64,000 nt of DNA, taken from positions 13,308,501 to 13,372,500 of the forward strand of contig NC_091255.1 of NCBI RefSeq assembly GCF_042477335.2. The letters are read 5' to 3'. How positions within the stretch are numbered: the stretch's first letter is position 1; every line of letters starts with the position of its first letter. The translations under genes were made by a program, and so were the position numbers. The notes below the pieces were generated by a model that was given only the letters and a program-made list of their open reading frames with translations, searched no databases and was not told the origin of the DNA. The DNA is from Ovis canadensis. Taxonomy: Eukaryota > Chordata > Mammalia > Artiodactyla > Bovidae. Shown here in pieces: positions 10,200 to 22,177 of the stretch.

Positions 10200-11520
10200 G
10201 CTTAGAAACATTTTTATGGCAGATATACTATATGCAAAAGTAAAAAATAAAAGATAAACTTGGGAAAATACAAACTATGTACGTTACATAAGAAAAGCAA
10301 AGAATGAATTTTATTAATTTACAAAGAGGTCCTTCAAGTTGATTAAGAAAGAATAAAACAACAAAAATGAACAAAAGTATCTGAAGAAACAATCACAGAA
10401 AATGAAATGCAAAAGGCCAATATGAAAATACAATCAAGAAGAATAATTAACAAAACACAAAATAAACACAAATTTTTAAAAGGCAAAATTGTTCCTTCCA
10501 ATCGAAAAATTTTAACATTTCATGAAACAGGGAAATAACAAGTCTACTCAGGCATTGTTGAAAGGTTTAACTTGCAACAATTTTTGAATAGCTTTCTGGC
10601 AGTATATATTAAAATGTATAATGCAGACATACTTTAACTAAACAATCCTACCTCCAGGAATTCATTTTAAAAATAAAATATAGCATATGAATGTTTATAA
10701 AAACATCATTTTATTAGCAAAAAACCTGGGAAATTTGGAACTTCTCTCAATGTGAGAATGTTTGAGAAAATGATACACATTCCTAGTATGGAATACAATT
10801 TACTTATTTTAAAAACTGAGTTATATCTTTGAGTGTTGACTTGAAAATGTATTCATGAAATAGAGTGAAGTGAAAAAAATCCAGAATAACACATATTGTG
10901 ATCTTGCTTTTAAAATAAAATTATATATGTATGTAACTGGTATAATCTTGCATAAATAAATAAAATATATAGAATGACAATTTTACTTCTAACAGTGGGT
11001 ACATTGACAAGAGCAGAATTGAAGCTTGAGAAAAAACACTATTAATTTTTTAAAAGCTTTTAATTTTGTATTGGAATATAGCCGATTAACAAATAATATA
11101 GTGATAGTTTCAGGTGAACAGCAAAGGGAGTCAGTCATTCATATACAAGTATCCACTCTTCCCCAAACTCCCCTCCCATCCAGGCTGCCACATAACATTG
11201 AGCAGAGTTCCATGCGCTATATAGGAGGTCCTTGTTGGTTATCCATTATAAATATCGCAGTGTGTCATGTCCATTCTAAACTCCCTAACTATCCCTTCCC
11301 ACATCCTTCCCCCCAGCAACTATAAGCTTGTTCCCTAAGTTTGTGAGTCTGTTTCTGTTTTATAGAAAGTTCACTTGTAACATTTCTTTTTAGATTCCAC
11401 ATACAAGGGATGTCATATGATACCTCTCTTTCTCAAAACACTATTAATCTTACTCTAAATACTTTCATAATGTTTAAATTATTGCACCAGGTATATATTA
11501 TTTGTATCTATTTTTATTCT
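10200..11520 (+). mobile_element. ancient L1 (L1M-type) 3' half, split
   Basis: Decayed sense L1: the order GCATTGTTGAAAGG, CTACCTCCAGGAATTC, GGAATACAATTTACTT and ATTGCACCAGGTATATA matches L1 ORF2 3' end plus 3' UTR. It is interrupted at 11047-11434 by a younger antisense L1. Confidence 0.6.
11047..11434 (-). mobile_element. 5'-truncated ruminant L1 3' end, antisense
   Basis: Antisense of the same L1 3' end seen at 9691-10120 (CTGCCACATAACATTGAGCA, GGTCCTTGTTGGTTATCC). A perfect 14-bp target duplication AAAACACTATTAAT lies at 11033-11046 and 11435-11448. The reversed poly(A) is short (TTTTT). Confidence 0.9.
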
Positions 11521-11625
11521 TCTTTTCCAATATGGTTTATCACCGGGTACTGACTATAGTTCCCTGTACTATACAGCAAGATCTTGTTTTTATCCACTCT
11601 ATATTCAGTTTGCATCTTTTATTTG
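11521..11625 (-). mobile_element. second antisense L1 3' UTR fragment
   Basis: ATGGTTTATCACCGGGTAC through CAAGATCTTGTTTTTATCC belongs to the same ruminant L1 family, upstream of the part in 11047-11434. Confidence 0.65.
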
Positions 11626-11650
11626 TATTTAAGTGACTAATATTTAGATA

Positions 11651-11875
11651 TGAAAAGTGAAAAAAGTGAAAGTGAAAGTTTCTCAGTCCTGTCTGACTCT
11701 TTGCAACCCCATGGACTGTAGCCCACCAGGCTCCTCTGTCCATTGAATTCTCCAGGCAAGAATAATACAGTGGGTAGCCATTTCCTTCTCCAGGGGATCT
11801 TCCATATCCAGGGATTGAACCCAGGTCTTCTGCACAGCAGGCAGATTCTTTACCATCTGAGCCACCAGGTAGCTC
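11651..11875 (-). mobile_element. Bov-tA SINE, antisense
   Basis: GTGAAAGTTTCTCAGTCCTG at the left and CATCTGAGCCACCAGGTAG (reversed tRNA head) at the right. Flanked by an 11/12 duplication, AATATTTAGATA (11639-11650) and AATATTAAGATA (11876-11887). Confidence 0.93.
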
Positions 11876-11921
11876 AATATTAAGATACATGCTTGCTTGA
11901 AAGCTGGTTTAAGTGGTATGA

Positions 11922-13548
11922 ACCTAACAGAACCAGAAGATATTAAGAAGAGGTGGCAAGAATACACAGAAGAACTGTATTAAAAAGATCTTCACGACCA
12001 AAATAATCACGATGCTGTGATTGCTCACCTAGAGCCAGACATCTGGAATGTGAAGTCAAGTGGGCCTTAGAAAGCATCACTACGAACAAAGCTAGTGGAG
12101 GTGATGGAATTCCAGCTGAGCTCTTTCAAATCCTGAAAGATGATGTTGTGAAAGTGCTGCACTCAATATGCCAGCACATTTGGAAAACTCAGCAGTGGCC
12201 ACAGAACGGGAAAAAGTTAGTTATCATTCCAATCCCAAAGAAAGACAATGCCAAAGAATGCTCAAACTACTGCACAATTGCGCTCATGCTAGTAAAGTAA
12301 TGCCCAAAATTCTCCAAGCCAGGCTTCAGCAATACATGAACCGTGACCTTCCAGATGTTCAAGCTGGTTTTAGAAAAGGCAGAGGAACCAGAGATCAAAT
12401 TGCCAACATCCACTGAATCATCAAAAAAGCAAGAGAGTTCCAGAAAAAGATCTATTTCTGCTTTATTGACTATGCAAAAGCCTTTCACTCTGTGGATCAC
12501 AATAAACTGGAAAAATCTGAAAGATATGGGGATACCAGACCACCTGATATGCCTCTTGAGAAACCTGTATGCAGGTCAGGAAGCAACAGTTAGAACTGGA
12601 CATGGAACAACAGACTGGTTCCAAATAGGAAAAGGAGTACGTCAAGGCTGTATACTGTCACCCTGCTTATTTCACTTCTATGCCGAGTGCATCATGACAA
12701 ACGCTAGACTGGAAAAAGCACAAGCTGGAATCAAGATTGCCAGGAGAAATGTCAATAACCTCAGCTATGCAGATGACACCACCGTTATGGCAGAAAGTGA
12801 AGAGGAGCTAAAAAGCCTCTTGATGAAAGTGAAAGAGGAGAATGAAAAAGGTGGCTTAAAGCTCAACATTCAGAAAACAAAGATCATGGCATCTGGTCCC
12901 ATCACTTCATGGGAAATAGATGGGGAAACAGTGGAAACAGTGGCTGACTTTATTTTGGGAGGGCTCCAAAATCACTGCAGATGATGACCTCAGCCATGAA
13001 ATTAAAAGATACTTACTCCTTGGAAGAAAAGTTATGACCAACCTAGACAGCATATTAAAAAGCAGAGACATTACTTTGCCAACAAAGGTTGGTCTAGTCA
13101 AGGCTATGGTTTTTCCAGTGGTCATGTATGGATGTGAGAGTTGGACTGTGAAGAAAGCTGAGTGCTGAAGAACTGATGCTTTTGTACTGTGGTGTTGGAG
13201 AAGACTCTTGAGAGTCCTTTGGACTGCAAGGAGATCCAACCAGTCCACCCTAAAGGAGATCGGTTCTGGGTGTTCATTGGTAGGACTAATTTTGAAGCTG
13301 AAACTCCAATACTTTGGCCACCTCATGTGAAGAGTTAACTCACTGGAAAAGACCCTGATGCTGGGAGGGACTGGAGGCAGAAGGAGAAGGGAACGACAGA
13401 GGATGAGATGGCTGGATGGCATCACCGACTCGATGGACATGAGTTTGGGTAAACTCTGGGAGTTGGTGATGGACAAGGAGGCCTGGTGTGCTGCGATTCA
13501 TGGGGTCACAAAGAGTCGCTCATGACTGAGCGACTGAACTGAACTGAA
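11922..13548 (+). mobile_element. BovB LINE, sense, 1.6 kb, ORF2 broken by frameshifts
   Basis: Covers ORF2 from before the RT domain to the (CTGAA)3 tail. Frames 12168-12416 (VQAGFRKGRGTRDQIANI), 12343-12984 and 12920-13168 together carry the RT: QGCILSPCLF, then SYADDTTVM with the catalytic YADD box intact near 12765, then SLLMKVKEENEKGGLKLNI and the C-terminal KSRDITLPTKVGLVKAMVF. Shifts occur near 12290, 12410 and 12960, and a stop follows VKKAEC, so no full polyprotein is possible. The endonuclease half is missing by 5' truncation. Confidence 0.95.
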
Positions 13549-14883
13549 TCTTCTTTTTATTTATGGCTAAGCAAAATTGAGCAAATTTGGTTTGAAAAAT
13601 AGTTCAAAATATTATACTGGTGGTGTGTAAGTTCTCCTCTTTTCCAGTATTATATAACGTGTGTGGGAGACATGTTGTCAGATGGAAGAAGAGAGTTTAG
13701 CTGCCTCGGGGAAGAGAAGTGGGCTGTGGAAAGGTTTAAAGGATGGATACAAATGAGCAAAGCTGAAGGACAGTTTTCTAAGCAGAAGTGGAGTAGGCAG
13801 TGAGTTCTATTTTCATGTTCTTCATTCACGAGAAATAGTATCATCAGGAAAAAAAAAAATGCAAACCACCTTCACCCTTCAGAGTGTGGCAGAAGGATCA
13901 GAGAATGCCATCTGCTGCATGCATTGTTACAGGAAATGAATTCATTATGGTGGAAGCAATTTCAGGTTTCTACTTCAAACTTAAAAATCGGAGGAAATTC
14001 TAGAAATAAGCGATCAAGGTACCTAAACACTGTATAAGTAAAGCCTAACAAAGCTATAAACAGCTCTGACAGAGTCAGCCTAAAGAGAAGAGGACCCTTC
14101 TGGACATCCCACGAGCAATCAAAATGTAATTGATTGTTTGCAACAATGTCTGAGGTAGGAACATGCCTTTGGAAATAAAAGTGTGTGGGTGGGGGGAGGT
14201 GCGCTGAAGGCTACACATTGATTATCGTTTTGTCATCAATAAACTAGATTTCATTGAAGATACATGATAACTTTAGAATACATGTTATTATACCTCCATT
14301 CTATAAATAAGCTTAGAGAGGACACTGACTTGCTCTTTTTACAGTGTTAGAAGGGGAAAAGCCAAAAAACAGACCCAGTTCAGATACCAACCTATATACT
14401 GCAGTGTCTTCCAAGTTGGCTTAATTCACAGAAGGAAGTTACTGAACTGTCTGTTTCAGACTCAACATACCAACTGCGTGCCAGCTATGTTTCTAGAAGA
14501 GACATTTGCTATGGAGAATCTGAAAAAATTAGGTGATGTGGAGGTTCCTTTAGGAAGGTGAGTATGTTTGGGGGGTTTGAACTCATCCAGGTGACTGGCT
14601 TCCAGAAGTGTAGCATACAAATGCCTATAGGATCCAGCCTGCCAATGTAAATGAAAAGTGAGCCCAGGAGCGACTGTGCAGTTAATCCAGCCCAGGGTAA
14701 AGTAAACGGGGCTTTCAAAGAGACACCTACTTATATAAGGGATAATAATCCCCATTACTTCTCCACTTAACAGCTCAATTTGGTCTATTCTTAAACTTGG
14801 TAGGAGTGAATGGTGCTTCACAGTAGATTACTTCAAATGCAATACCATGTTCCCACCATTAAGGCATATGATTGAAATTATTG
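13549..14883. other. gene-free stretch with a possible MIR remnant
   Basis: About 14280-14400 (TTATTATACCTCCATTCTAT, GACTTGCTC) resembles an antisense MIR. Minus-strand frames at 14462-14821 show no family resemblance. A poly(A) tract lies at 13849-13858. Confidence 0.4.
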
Positions 14884-15082
14884 GTGTGAAGTCACTCAGT
14901 CATGTCCGACTCTTTGCGACCCCATGGACTGTAGCCTACCAGGCTCCTCCCTCCCTCCCTCCATGGGACTCTCCAGGCAAGAGTACTGGAGTGGGTTGCC
15001 ATTTCCTTCTCCAGGGGATCTTCCCAACCCAGAGATCGAACCCAGGTCTCCCGCATTCCAGGCAGATGCTTTAACCTCTGAA
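14884..15082 (-). mobile_element. Bov-tA SINE, antisense
   Basis: Reversed tail GTCACTCAGTCATGTCCGAC and reversed head ending in TTTAACCTCTGA. A perfect 13-bp target duplication ATTGAAATTATTG lies at 14871-14883 and 15083-15095. A small CTCC expansion at 14944-14962 sits inside. Confidence 0.95.
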
Positions 15083-15220
15083 ATTGAAATTATTGACTCT
15101 ATCTAATTAGGAACTGGTAAATATTCACCGTTATAGGTTTGGCTATGTTCCATTCAGTGCCTTTTTAAGCCGTCTCTCAACTGTGGTTTGCCATCATTTC
15201 TGAAGGGATATTTCATATAT

Positions 15221-15249
15221 GGGTACATACATACATACACACACACACC
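15221..15249. repeat. (TACA)n(CA)n microsatellite
   Basis: Compound ACATACATACATACACACACACAC tract. Confidence 0.85.
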
Positions 15250-15411
15250 CATCTAGCCATCAGGTACCTTAACAGCTTTTAATCACACATAATCATAAGG
15301 CAACATCTTAACTGCATTAAGTTTCTCCTGGGGCATAGATATGATATTACATTGCTGGCATTCTCTTCCAAGATGACTCATTTAATAGACTCTTTGGTAA
15401 ATACAAATACC

Positions 15412-15545
15412 ATAGTGTAGTCTAGTATTAGTTGCTCAGTCGTGTCCGACTCTTTGCAACCCCATGCACTGTAGCCGACCAGGCACCTCTGTCCATGGAT
15501 TTCTCCAGGCAAGAAAACTGGAGTGGATTGCCATTCCCTTCTCCA
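15412..15545 (-). mobile_element. Bov-A2 monomer, antisense
   Basis: GTTGCTCAGTCGTGTCCGAC to CCATTCCCTTCTCC. The 9-bp repeat ACAAATACC at 15403-15411 and 15546-15554 is a likely target duplication, placing about 17 bases of 3' tail next to the unit. Confidence 0.85.
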
Positions 15546-15554
15546 ACAAATACC

Positions 15555-17404
15555 TATAAAAGAGCTCAAAAAGATGGGGATGAGCTGTTGCCCCAAACAT
15601 GGTTCAAAGCCTCAATTAAATTCCTGAAAATTATTTGGTAAATCAAAGGCCAGTCTGTTCCTGACACTGTCAATAAACAGCTATGGACTCTCAGTGTCTA
15701 CAACTATAAAACAAGCCCAACATCTTTCAGGCTTTAAAGGATTCTAGAAGCAACATACAAATTTTTACTTAAATCCATTTATGTCATTATTTGTAAATCT
15801 TCCCACTCTGAACAGCGTTGCCTCCAAAGAGAGTCTGTAGAATCTTTCCAAATTACAAAACAATAGGTACTCTCGTTAAGACTCTCCAGAGACTCCTTCA
15901 TTCTAAAGACGTTAGTAAACTCATTTCATGTGTCCCAGAGTTTCTGGACCACGTAAGATGGCCATAAGCTCTCCATGGGATTCTTACATAAGAAGCTGCC
16001 CTTCTCCTTGGTCCCAGGCTCTATGCCACTAGGTGGTAATTGCTGGCTACATTCTGGGCTCTCTTAGGAACAGAGATCCCTTAGCCTGTGACCATCTAGA
16101 GGTAGCTTCCCGTCATGCCCAGGGCCATGGAAGTAGTCCCTGCAAGCATGGCTTAGCCACTGAAGCCTCCTTGCTAAGGGCTGGGCCCTCTGCCGTATCT
16201 CTCCTAACCAGAGGGAGTGGCCTCACCCCACCACGGTCCTTGCTAGATCCTATAGTCTTAACAGAGTTCACCCCTCTCTCAGATCCCTTGGCAACAACCT
16301 CAGCAGCCCCTTGAGATCAGCTGAATGATCTCACATACTTCAGAACAGCAGTGCCTTTGCCACACGTGACAGAGGGTTTCCCCCTTTAACCAGGGTCTTC
16401 CTGATGGGACCATGTCTCTGAAAACTTTGCTGAATCTCAAGCAGGTATCTGAGCATTGGATGCCTTGACCAAATATTGGCCCATCTGCACATTTTTATAG
16501 AATTTTAGACCATTGCCAATGGCCAGTCTATTCCCTCAAGGATTCCAGTTTCATAATTATGTGATTGTTTGACATTATCTCTTAACTCACTGACACTTTA
16601 TTTTTGTTTCGTCTTTTTCCTCTGTTGTGTTCTATTCTGGATATTCTTTCAAGTTTACTAATCTATCCGTCTGCTCCATTTAATCTTCTCTTGAACCCAC
16701 CCAGTATGTATTTCATCTCAACCATTTTATTTTTCATCTTCCAAAAGATATTTATACATATTAATCCAAAGGTTATCATATATATAATTATAAGCCCTTT
16801 TAACAAAACACTATGAAGCCCAAACAAAATATGTTGAACTCCATGCTCTGGGAATAAAACATCTGGGAATAAAACAGGGTTTAAAATCAGACAAAGAAGG
16901 GATTCAAATTCAGGATTCAATGCCCAAAAGCTCTGTGTATCTTGATCAAGTATTTCAATTATTAAAATGTATTTGAACTTAGATTTCAACTGAAATGTTG
17001 TGTTACAGTGTCTGGTACTTTGTTTCCCAGAGTGAGAATGTTTAGAGTGATGCATGTCAATTTAAGCCACAGAACATAAGCAAAGAATCGAAGCTGCAGC
17101 TCTGTTCAGCTGCTGAGCATAGCTTCCAGTCACACATACACAGCCACAGAGCCTGTCCGACAGGCCCACTTGGGCAGGAAGTCAAACCTGGAGCCCTGCC
17201 CAAATGTTGAACATAGCCACTGGCCCAGCACAATCAGAGAACCTGAACAGTGCAGTGACCCTGAAAACCACATAGCCCGGCCCACAGTACCCCTGGATGA
17301 CGGAAAACAGTCTACCTTGCCCGAGAGCCTGGCCTGTGACAGCACCTAGCAGCGGAACACAGCCAGCAGCCTACCTGCTCACAGTGGCCCTTCCAACAAT
17401 GAAG
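15555..17404. other. gene-free stretch, partly old repeat
   Basis: About 16590-16760 resembles antisense L1/HAL1 5' sequence (TCTATTCTGGATATTCTTTC, TTTTTCATCTTCCAAAAG). A 93-codon frame at 16033-16314 and minus-strand frames at 16663-17055 and 17130-17345 have no recognisable family and are probably chance. The GC-richer 17080-17390 segment is unassigned. Confidence 0.35.
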
Positions 17405-17965
17405 CCATTTTAAAATCTGATTTTAAAATGGACAAAGGTCTTTTGGAAAACAAAGCATTTTCCAAAGAGAATATGCAAATGGCCAAAATGTACACAACTA
17501 CAATAATTATCAGAGAAACAGAAATGAAAGCTTCAGTGAGAATCACCTCCTAGCTGTTAAACCATGTGTTATCCAAAAATAAAGAGATAAATGCTGGCAA
17601 GGATGTGGAAAAAAGGGAACTCTTGTAAAATGAAATCACTATCTCAGAAAGATATCTGTACTCTCATTTTCCTTGCAGTATTATTTACAATACCCAAGAC
17701 ATGGAAACAACCTTATTGCCCTTGGATGGATGAATGGATAAAGAAAATATGGTGTGTGTATGTATATATATACATATACATATAGGGAATATTATTCAGC
17801 CACTGAAAGAAAATTCTGCCCTTGTGACAGTACAGGTGAAACTTGAAATTATTAAGCTGAGTAAAACAAGTCAGAGAATACAAATACTGTGTGATCTCAT
17901 TTATATGTGAAATCTAAAATTTAAAAAAAACAAACTCACGAATACAGGCAAACCACAAAGATGAC
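17405..17965 (+). mobile_element. L1 3' end, sense (L1M-type)
   Basis: GGATGGATGAATGGATAAAG, ATTATTCAGCCACTGAAAG, GTGTGATCTCATTTATATG and GAAATCTAAAATTTAAAAAA follow the ORF2 C-terminus to 3' UTR order of L1. A TATG/TA simple tract is included at 17757-17785. Confidence 0.85.
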
Positions 17966-18458
17966 ATCCATCAGCCTCTGTCTTTTTGGAGAGTATTTCA
18001 GGAGATCCCTGGATGTGTGTTAAATCAGATGCCTGCCTCTCAGGCCAGTACTCTCAAGATGAGCCTCTTCCATAGAGACTGGGCCTTTTCCAGACAGCTG
18101 CCTCTGTGCTGGGCCTGAGTATGGCTGAGTCCGTGCAAAGCCTTTAAGGATTATTTCTCAGTTTGCTATAGTCGAGTTGGCTTCAAAGCTAGATGCTTTG
18201 GGGGCTCATTTCTGAAGCGCATGTCTTAAAAGCTAGATATGGGGGTGAAAACCCTTCACTCCTTACAGAGAAGCCCAGAATTCGGGCTTCTCTCCAATCA
18301 TGGGTTACTGCACCAGGTGTCAGGCTTCTGGTGAGATTTGTGTTTTGGTCTCTCCTGCCTTCTTGGATGTGGGTTTTTCTTGTTCACTCAAAATGTAGGA
18401 GTTGCTTAGCTAGTTTATTTTCCCCTTGCCCCAACAAAGGAAATCTTTCCATATGTAC
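17966..18458. other. unassigned stretch
   Basis: No clear element. A small hairpin GAAGCCCAGAATTCGGGCTTC occurs at 18271-18291. The 89-codon frame at 18193-18462 is not recognised. Confidence 0.35.
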
Positions 18459-18812
18459 CTGATGCTTTTGAACTGCGGTGTTGGAGAAGACTCTTGAGAG
18501 TTCCATGGACTGCAAGGAGATCCAACCAGTCCATTCTAAAGATCAGTCCTGGGTGTTCTTTGGAAGGAATGATGCTAAAGCTGAAACTCCAGTACTTTGG
18601 TCACCTCATGCGAAGAGTTGGGAGGGAGTGGGGGCAGGAGGAAAAGGGGACGACAGAGGATGAGATGGCTGGATGGCATCACCAACTCGATGGACATGGG
18701 TTTGGGTGAACTCCGGGAGTTGGTGAATGACAGGGAGGCCTGGCATGCTGCAATTCATGGGGTTGCAAAGAGTCGGACATGACTGAGCGACTGAACTGAA
18801 CTGAACTGAACC
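18459..18812 (+). mobile_element. BovB LINE 3' fragment, sense, with internal deletion
   Basis: C-terminal ORF2 ([28 protein letters not shown]) then a deletion of about 26 bases that removes the 'DSLEKTLML' segment near 18620, shifting the frame. Ends with four CTGAA pentamers. Confidence 0.95.
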
Positions 18813-20152
18813 TGTATGAGGAGGTGGGTTTAGTCGCCTCCTTTATGGCCATCTTGAATTGAAGCTGTTCATTCTTCGTGTGGTATATAATTGCCTCACT
18901 TTGGTCAAATTTCTCTTGGTCTCAGGGAAGCTTTTATGGAATGTACAGTGAGCAGATGCTTTCTATCCATACTTTGTTTTGGGGCACTAAGCGCTAATTC
19001 TTGGTTTATATGTTTGGTTAAAATATGGTCTTTAAGGACTGACTGAATCAAATAATTTCTAAGGGAAATTTTATTTTTTTTCCAATATGACCTGCAAAAT
19101 TCAGGCTATGGTTTCAGGAGGCTGCTGGTCTATGCTCTACAACCTGAGCACTGAAATTGGGACTGTTTTTGAGGATAATTTCCATTTGGATAACTTCCTC
19201 TGAAAGATTAGGGTTTTTATGCACTTAAGTCACTGTGCTAGGAAATGAAAGAAAAATGGGCTGCTTTTTTTCTTCTCTTTTACATTTCTTATTTCTTTGT
19301 GTGTTTGCTTATTTATTTCTTTGTGTGTTTGCTTGAGACTTTTTTTTTAAGAAAGATCAGTTTCCTCCAGAAAATTAAACTGAATATGAACTTCCTATTT
19401 TATAGTATACTAAAACTTTTTGTGTACCTTCATAAAACCTCCCCCAGGCAACATGCCAGGGAAGCAATTGTTAAATCACTTCATAACAGGATCAGTGGAA
19501 TACATATAATCTGCTCGGTCTTGAGAGAAACACATGAAGTAGAAATTAATTTTGCCCATCTTCAAGGAGCTTATAATCCATTTATCCATTCCATAAACAC
19601 AGTCAAAACTATTTTTGATAAATTACCATGTGCTAAGTTATAACTGGTTGGTGAGGTAGACCCTCCAAATGAAACTTTTATTCCATCAGAAACAAAAAAT
19701 ACAGTAATGCAATGCTAATATTAGCATTTTTATCAAAATGTTATTTAAAGCAGAATGTTTGTGTCAAATGAGTGATAAGATCTTAAGGCCTATGGGAGTT
19801 CAGATGCAAGAAATGTCAGAAGAAACAAGTGAATCAAGGAAGAATTCATTGCGCAGACAGTATTTCAGCTGGCAAGTGAGGAGTTTAAATTGCCATCATA
19901 ATTTTCTTGGCATCTGGCCCCGCCCAATCCAAATCTTTACATAAACTCCTTTCATCCTGGAAAATCACTGCACTCTGTGCCTCTCTGTTTTTTCCTCATC
20001 CCCAGTCATAAGTTCAGACCTCCAAGGATATTATTCCTAGAATAGTAGTAGTTAACCCTGAAGAGACCTTTGGAACACGCAAGAGACAAAAGACCCACTC
20101 TTCACACTGAAGCAGGAACAGGGACTCAGAGGCCGGTCCCCTCATTCCCCTC
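18813..20152. other. gene-free stretch
   Basis: Contains a 24-bp tandem duplication (unit ATTTCTTTGTGTGTTTGCTT at 19291-19310 and 19315-19334) and a possible L2/MIR trace near 19555-19640. The 132-codon frame 19245-19643 spans the duplication and a T-rich tract and shows no family resemblance, so it is not called as a gene. Confidence 0.4.
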
Positions 20153-20371
20153 CATCAGTAGTAGCAGTGTTAGCCGCTCAGTCGTGTCTGACTCTTTGCA
20201 ACCCCATGGACTGTAGCCCACCAGTCTCTTCTGTCCATGGAATTCTTCAAGCAAGAACACTGGAGTGGGTTGCCATTCCCTTCTCCAGGGGATCTTCCTA
20301 ACCCAGGGATCAAACCCAAATCTCCTGCATTACAGGCAGATTCTTTACCATCTGAGCCACCAGGGAAGCTC
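20153..20371 (-). mobile_element. Bov-tA SINE, antisense
   Basis: GTTAGCCGCTCAGTCGTGTC to ATCTGAGCCACCAGGGAAGC. An 8-bp duplication TTCCCCTC lies at 20145-20152 and 20372-20379. Confidence 0.93.
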
Positions 20372-20379
20372 TTCCCCTC

Positions 20380-22177
20380 TGCAGCAAAAATCATGATAAC
20401 TCAAGCAGAACATATCATCTGCTTTAAAGTACTGCTCCGGTTTAACTCACTCACCAAGTTCACCAGATAGATTAAATGGTTAACTTCCAGTGCTCAGGCT
20501 GCTAATTAGTGATGCATCCTAAGTGAGATCTTCCAGTCTGGTACTTCTGTTATTATGCACAATTCATCATCAAAATAAGCCTTACATCTAATTTGCCTCA
20601 GAACCAATTAAATAATTTACAACAAATATTAAGAATTTTAAGGGGGCCAAAAACCATTAAACAAATCAAGAAGCTCTTCTGGGGTGACTCGGTGACTGCA
20701 TAGATTGCATGTCCACAAAGCCAGCCTCCTTATCCTTGTGTTGATCCTAAAGAGGGGAAAAGGAAATGGGTAACTAGGAAAATGATTAATTCCGAGTGAA
20801 AGTCACTTTGGGCTTCAATCACTTTTTTCTGTGTTTTCCATCTAGGAAATGGATGAGTCATTCAGGCAGCATGTCTCTGGGGAGGAGGTCTGTAGTAGAT
20901 GTTCCTGAGACTTGAATTTTTTCCCTCTAGCTGAAAACAAAAGAAAACAACAAAAACAAACAAAAAAAAAATCCATGAACAATGATAACTGCCCATCAGT
21001 GACCTATTTCCAGCCTCCTTTGGTTTTATTCAGCTTTTCTGTTATAAACACTCTCCTTGACTACTTTATGTGAACTGAAGTTCTGAAGTCAGAAGGCAGG
21101 GTGAAATATTACAACAATCAGGGGAGGATAGCCTGGTTTTTAGGCAAAACAGATGGGCAATCAAGGGATTTGAGAGTTCTTTCTCTCCTGATGCATTTTT
21201 TGAAGTGCAGTGAGTAAACCAAACCTTGGAGAATTAGTCGGATGCAGGTAAACAAAGCTCTTCCCTTTTACAAGCTTTTTCTACCCTTCCACCCCAGCCA
21301 GGCTTCAGAGTTGTAGATCCAGCAGAAAACCGCCGACACCTTTAAGCAGCAGAAGGGCTGTCTGAAGGGCTGCCAAAGAAATGCAGCAGGAAGGGAGGCA
21401 CTTTATAGTTGGCTCATTTGATCATGTCGGGTGTCAGACTGGGATCTATGACGCTGTCCTTCGGAAAAGAAAGGAATCAACATGAAAAACAGCTTAATTT
21501 TTTTCTATCCGGGCCCCCACCAAAGAACCACTTAGATTTTATTTTTAAAATAGTTCTGAGAAAAGAAAAGAAATAAATATGCTGGGTTGGCCCACATAAC
21601 CATCAAAGGGCCAGATTCATAAACTCAGGGATTAGCATTTCCCGAGAATTAACACATGGTCCTCTGAGGTGATTTAAATTATTTCTGACCCCATTTACCT
21701 TAAAAATAGAAGAATTAAGCTTCCCTTCTCACCCTGAAAGGAATATAGTAGAGACTCCACTGCAAAAAAGAGAATAATCAAAAATGTTCCTGCCAGGTTT
21801 GGGGATATAGCATTTTTTAAGGGGCGGAATTTCCTAATTATATTTGCAGACATGACTATATACATGAAACACGGAGTATACATTGACTCATGAGAGAAGC
21901 TACAGCATCTCAGAGATTTCTGAGACAAGGGTGTTATCAATTTGGGATTGTAAAAGGTAGTTAATCCATTTATGAATAAAAGACTCTATAAAAATTCTCC
22001 TCATGTGCTCAGGAATAAACCACTGCATGTACAGGTAGTAATATTTAAAAGTAAGAGATCCCTTCCTGAATTTCATTTTTGGAAATGAGAAGATAACAAG
22101 CATGCCCAAATGTGCATATTTTTGGATAAGGATGAAATGGCTTTCATCATATTTTAAAAGAGGAATCAGGGCCTTTC
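20380..22177. other. gene-free stretch
   Basis: No recognised element or convincing frame. An A-rich low-complexity tract lies at 20937-20971. Confidence 0.4.

Noticed and set aside
16033-16314. 93-codon frame in a GC-richer stretch
   Set aside because: No recognisable domain, and the surrounding DNA is probably an old repeat; composition alone explains the open frame.
18271-18291. GAAGCCCAGAATTCGGGCTTC hairpin as a terminator or RNA element
   Set aside because: A 21-base imperfect palindrome in a 64-kb eukaryotic window is expected by chance.
19245-19643. 132-codon open frame with a hydrophobic start
   Set aside because: It spans a T-rich tract and a 24-bp slippage duplication, has no family resemblance and no promoter or splice context.
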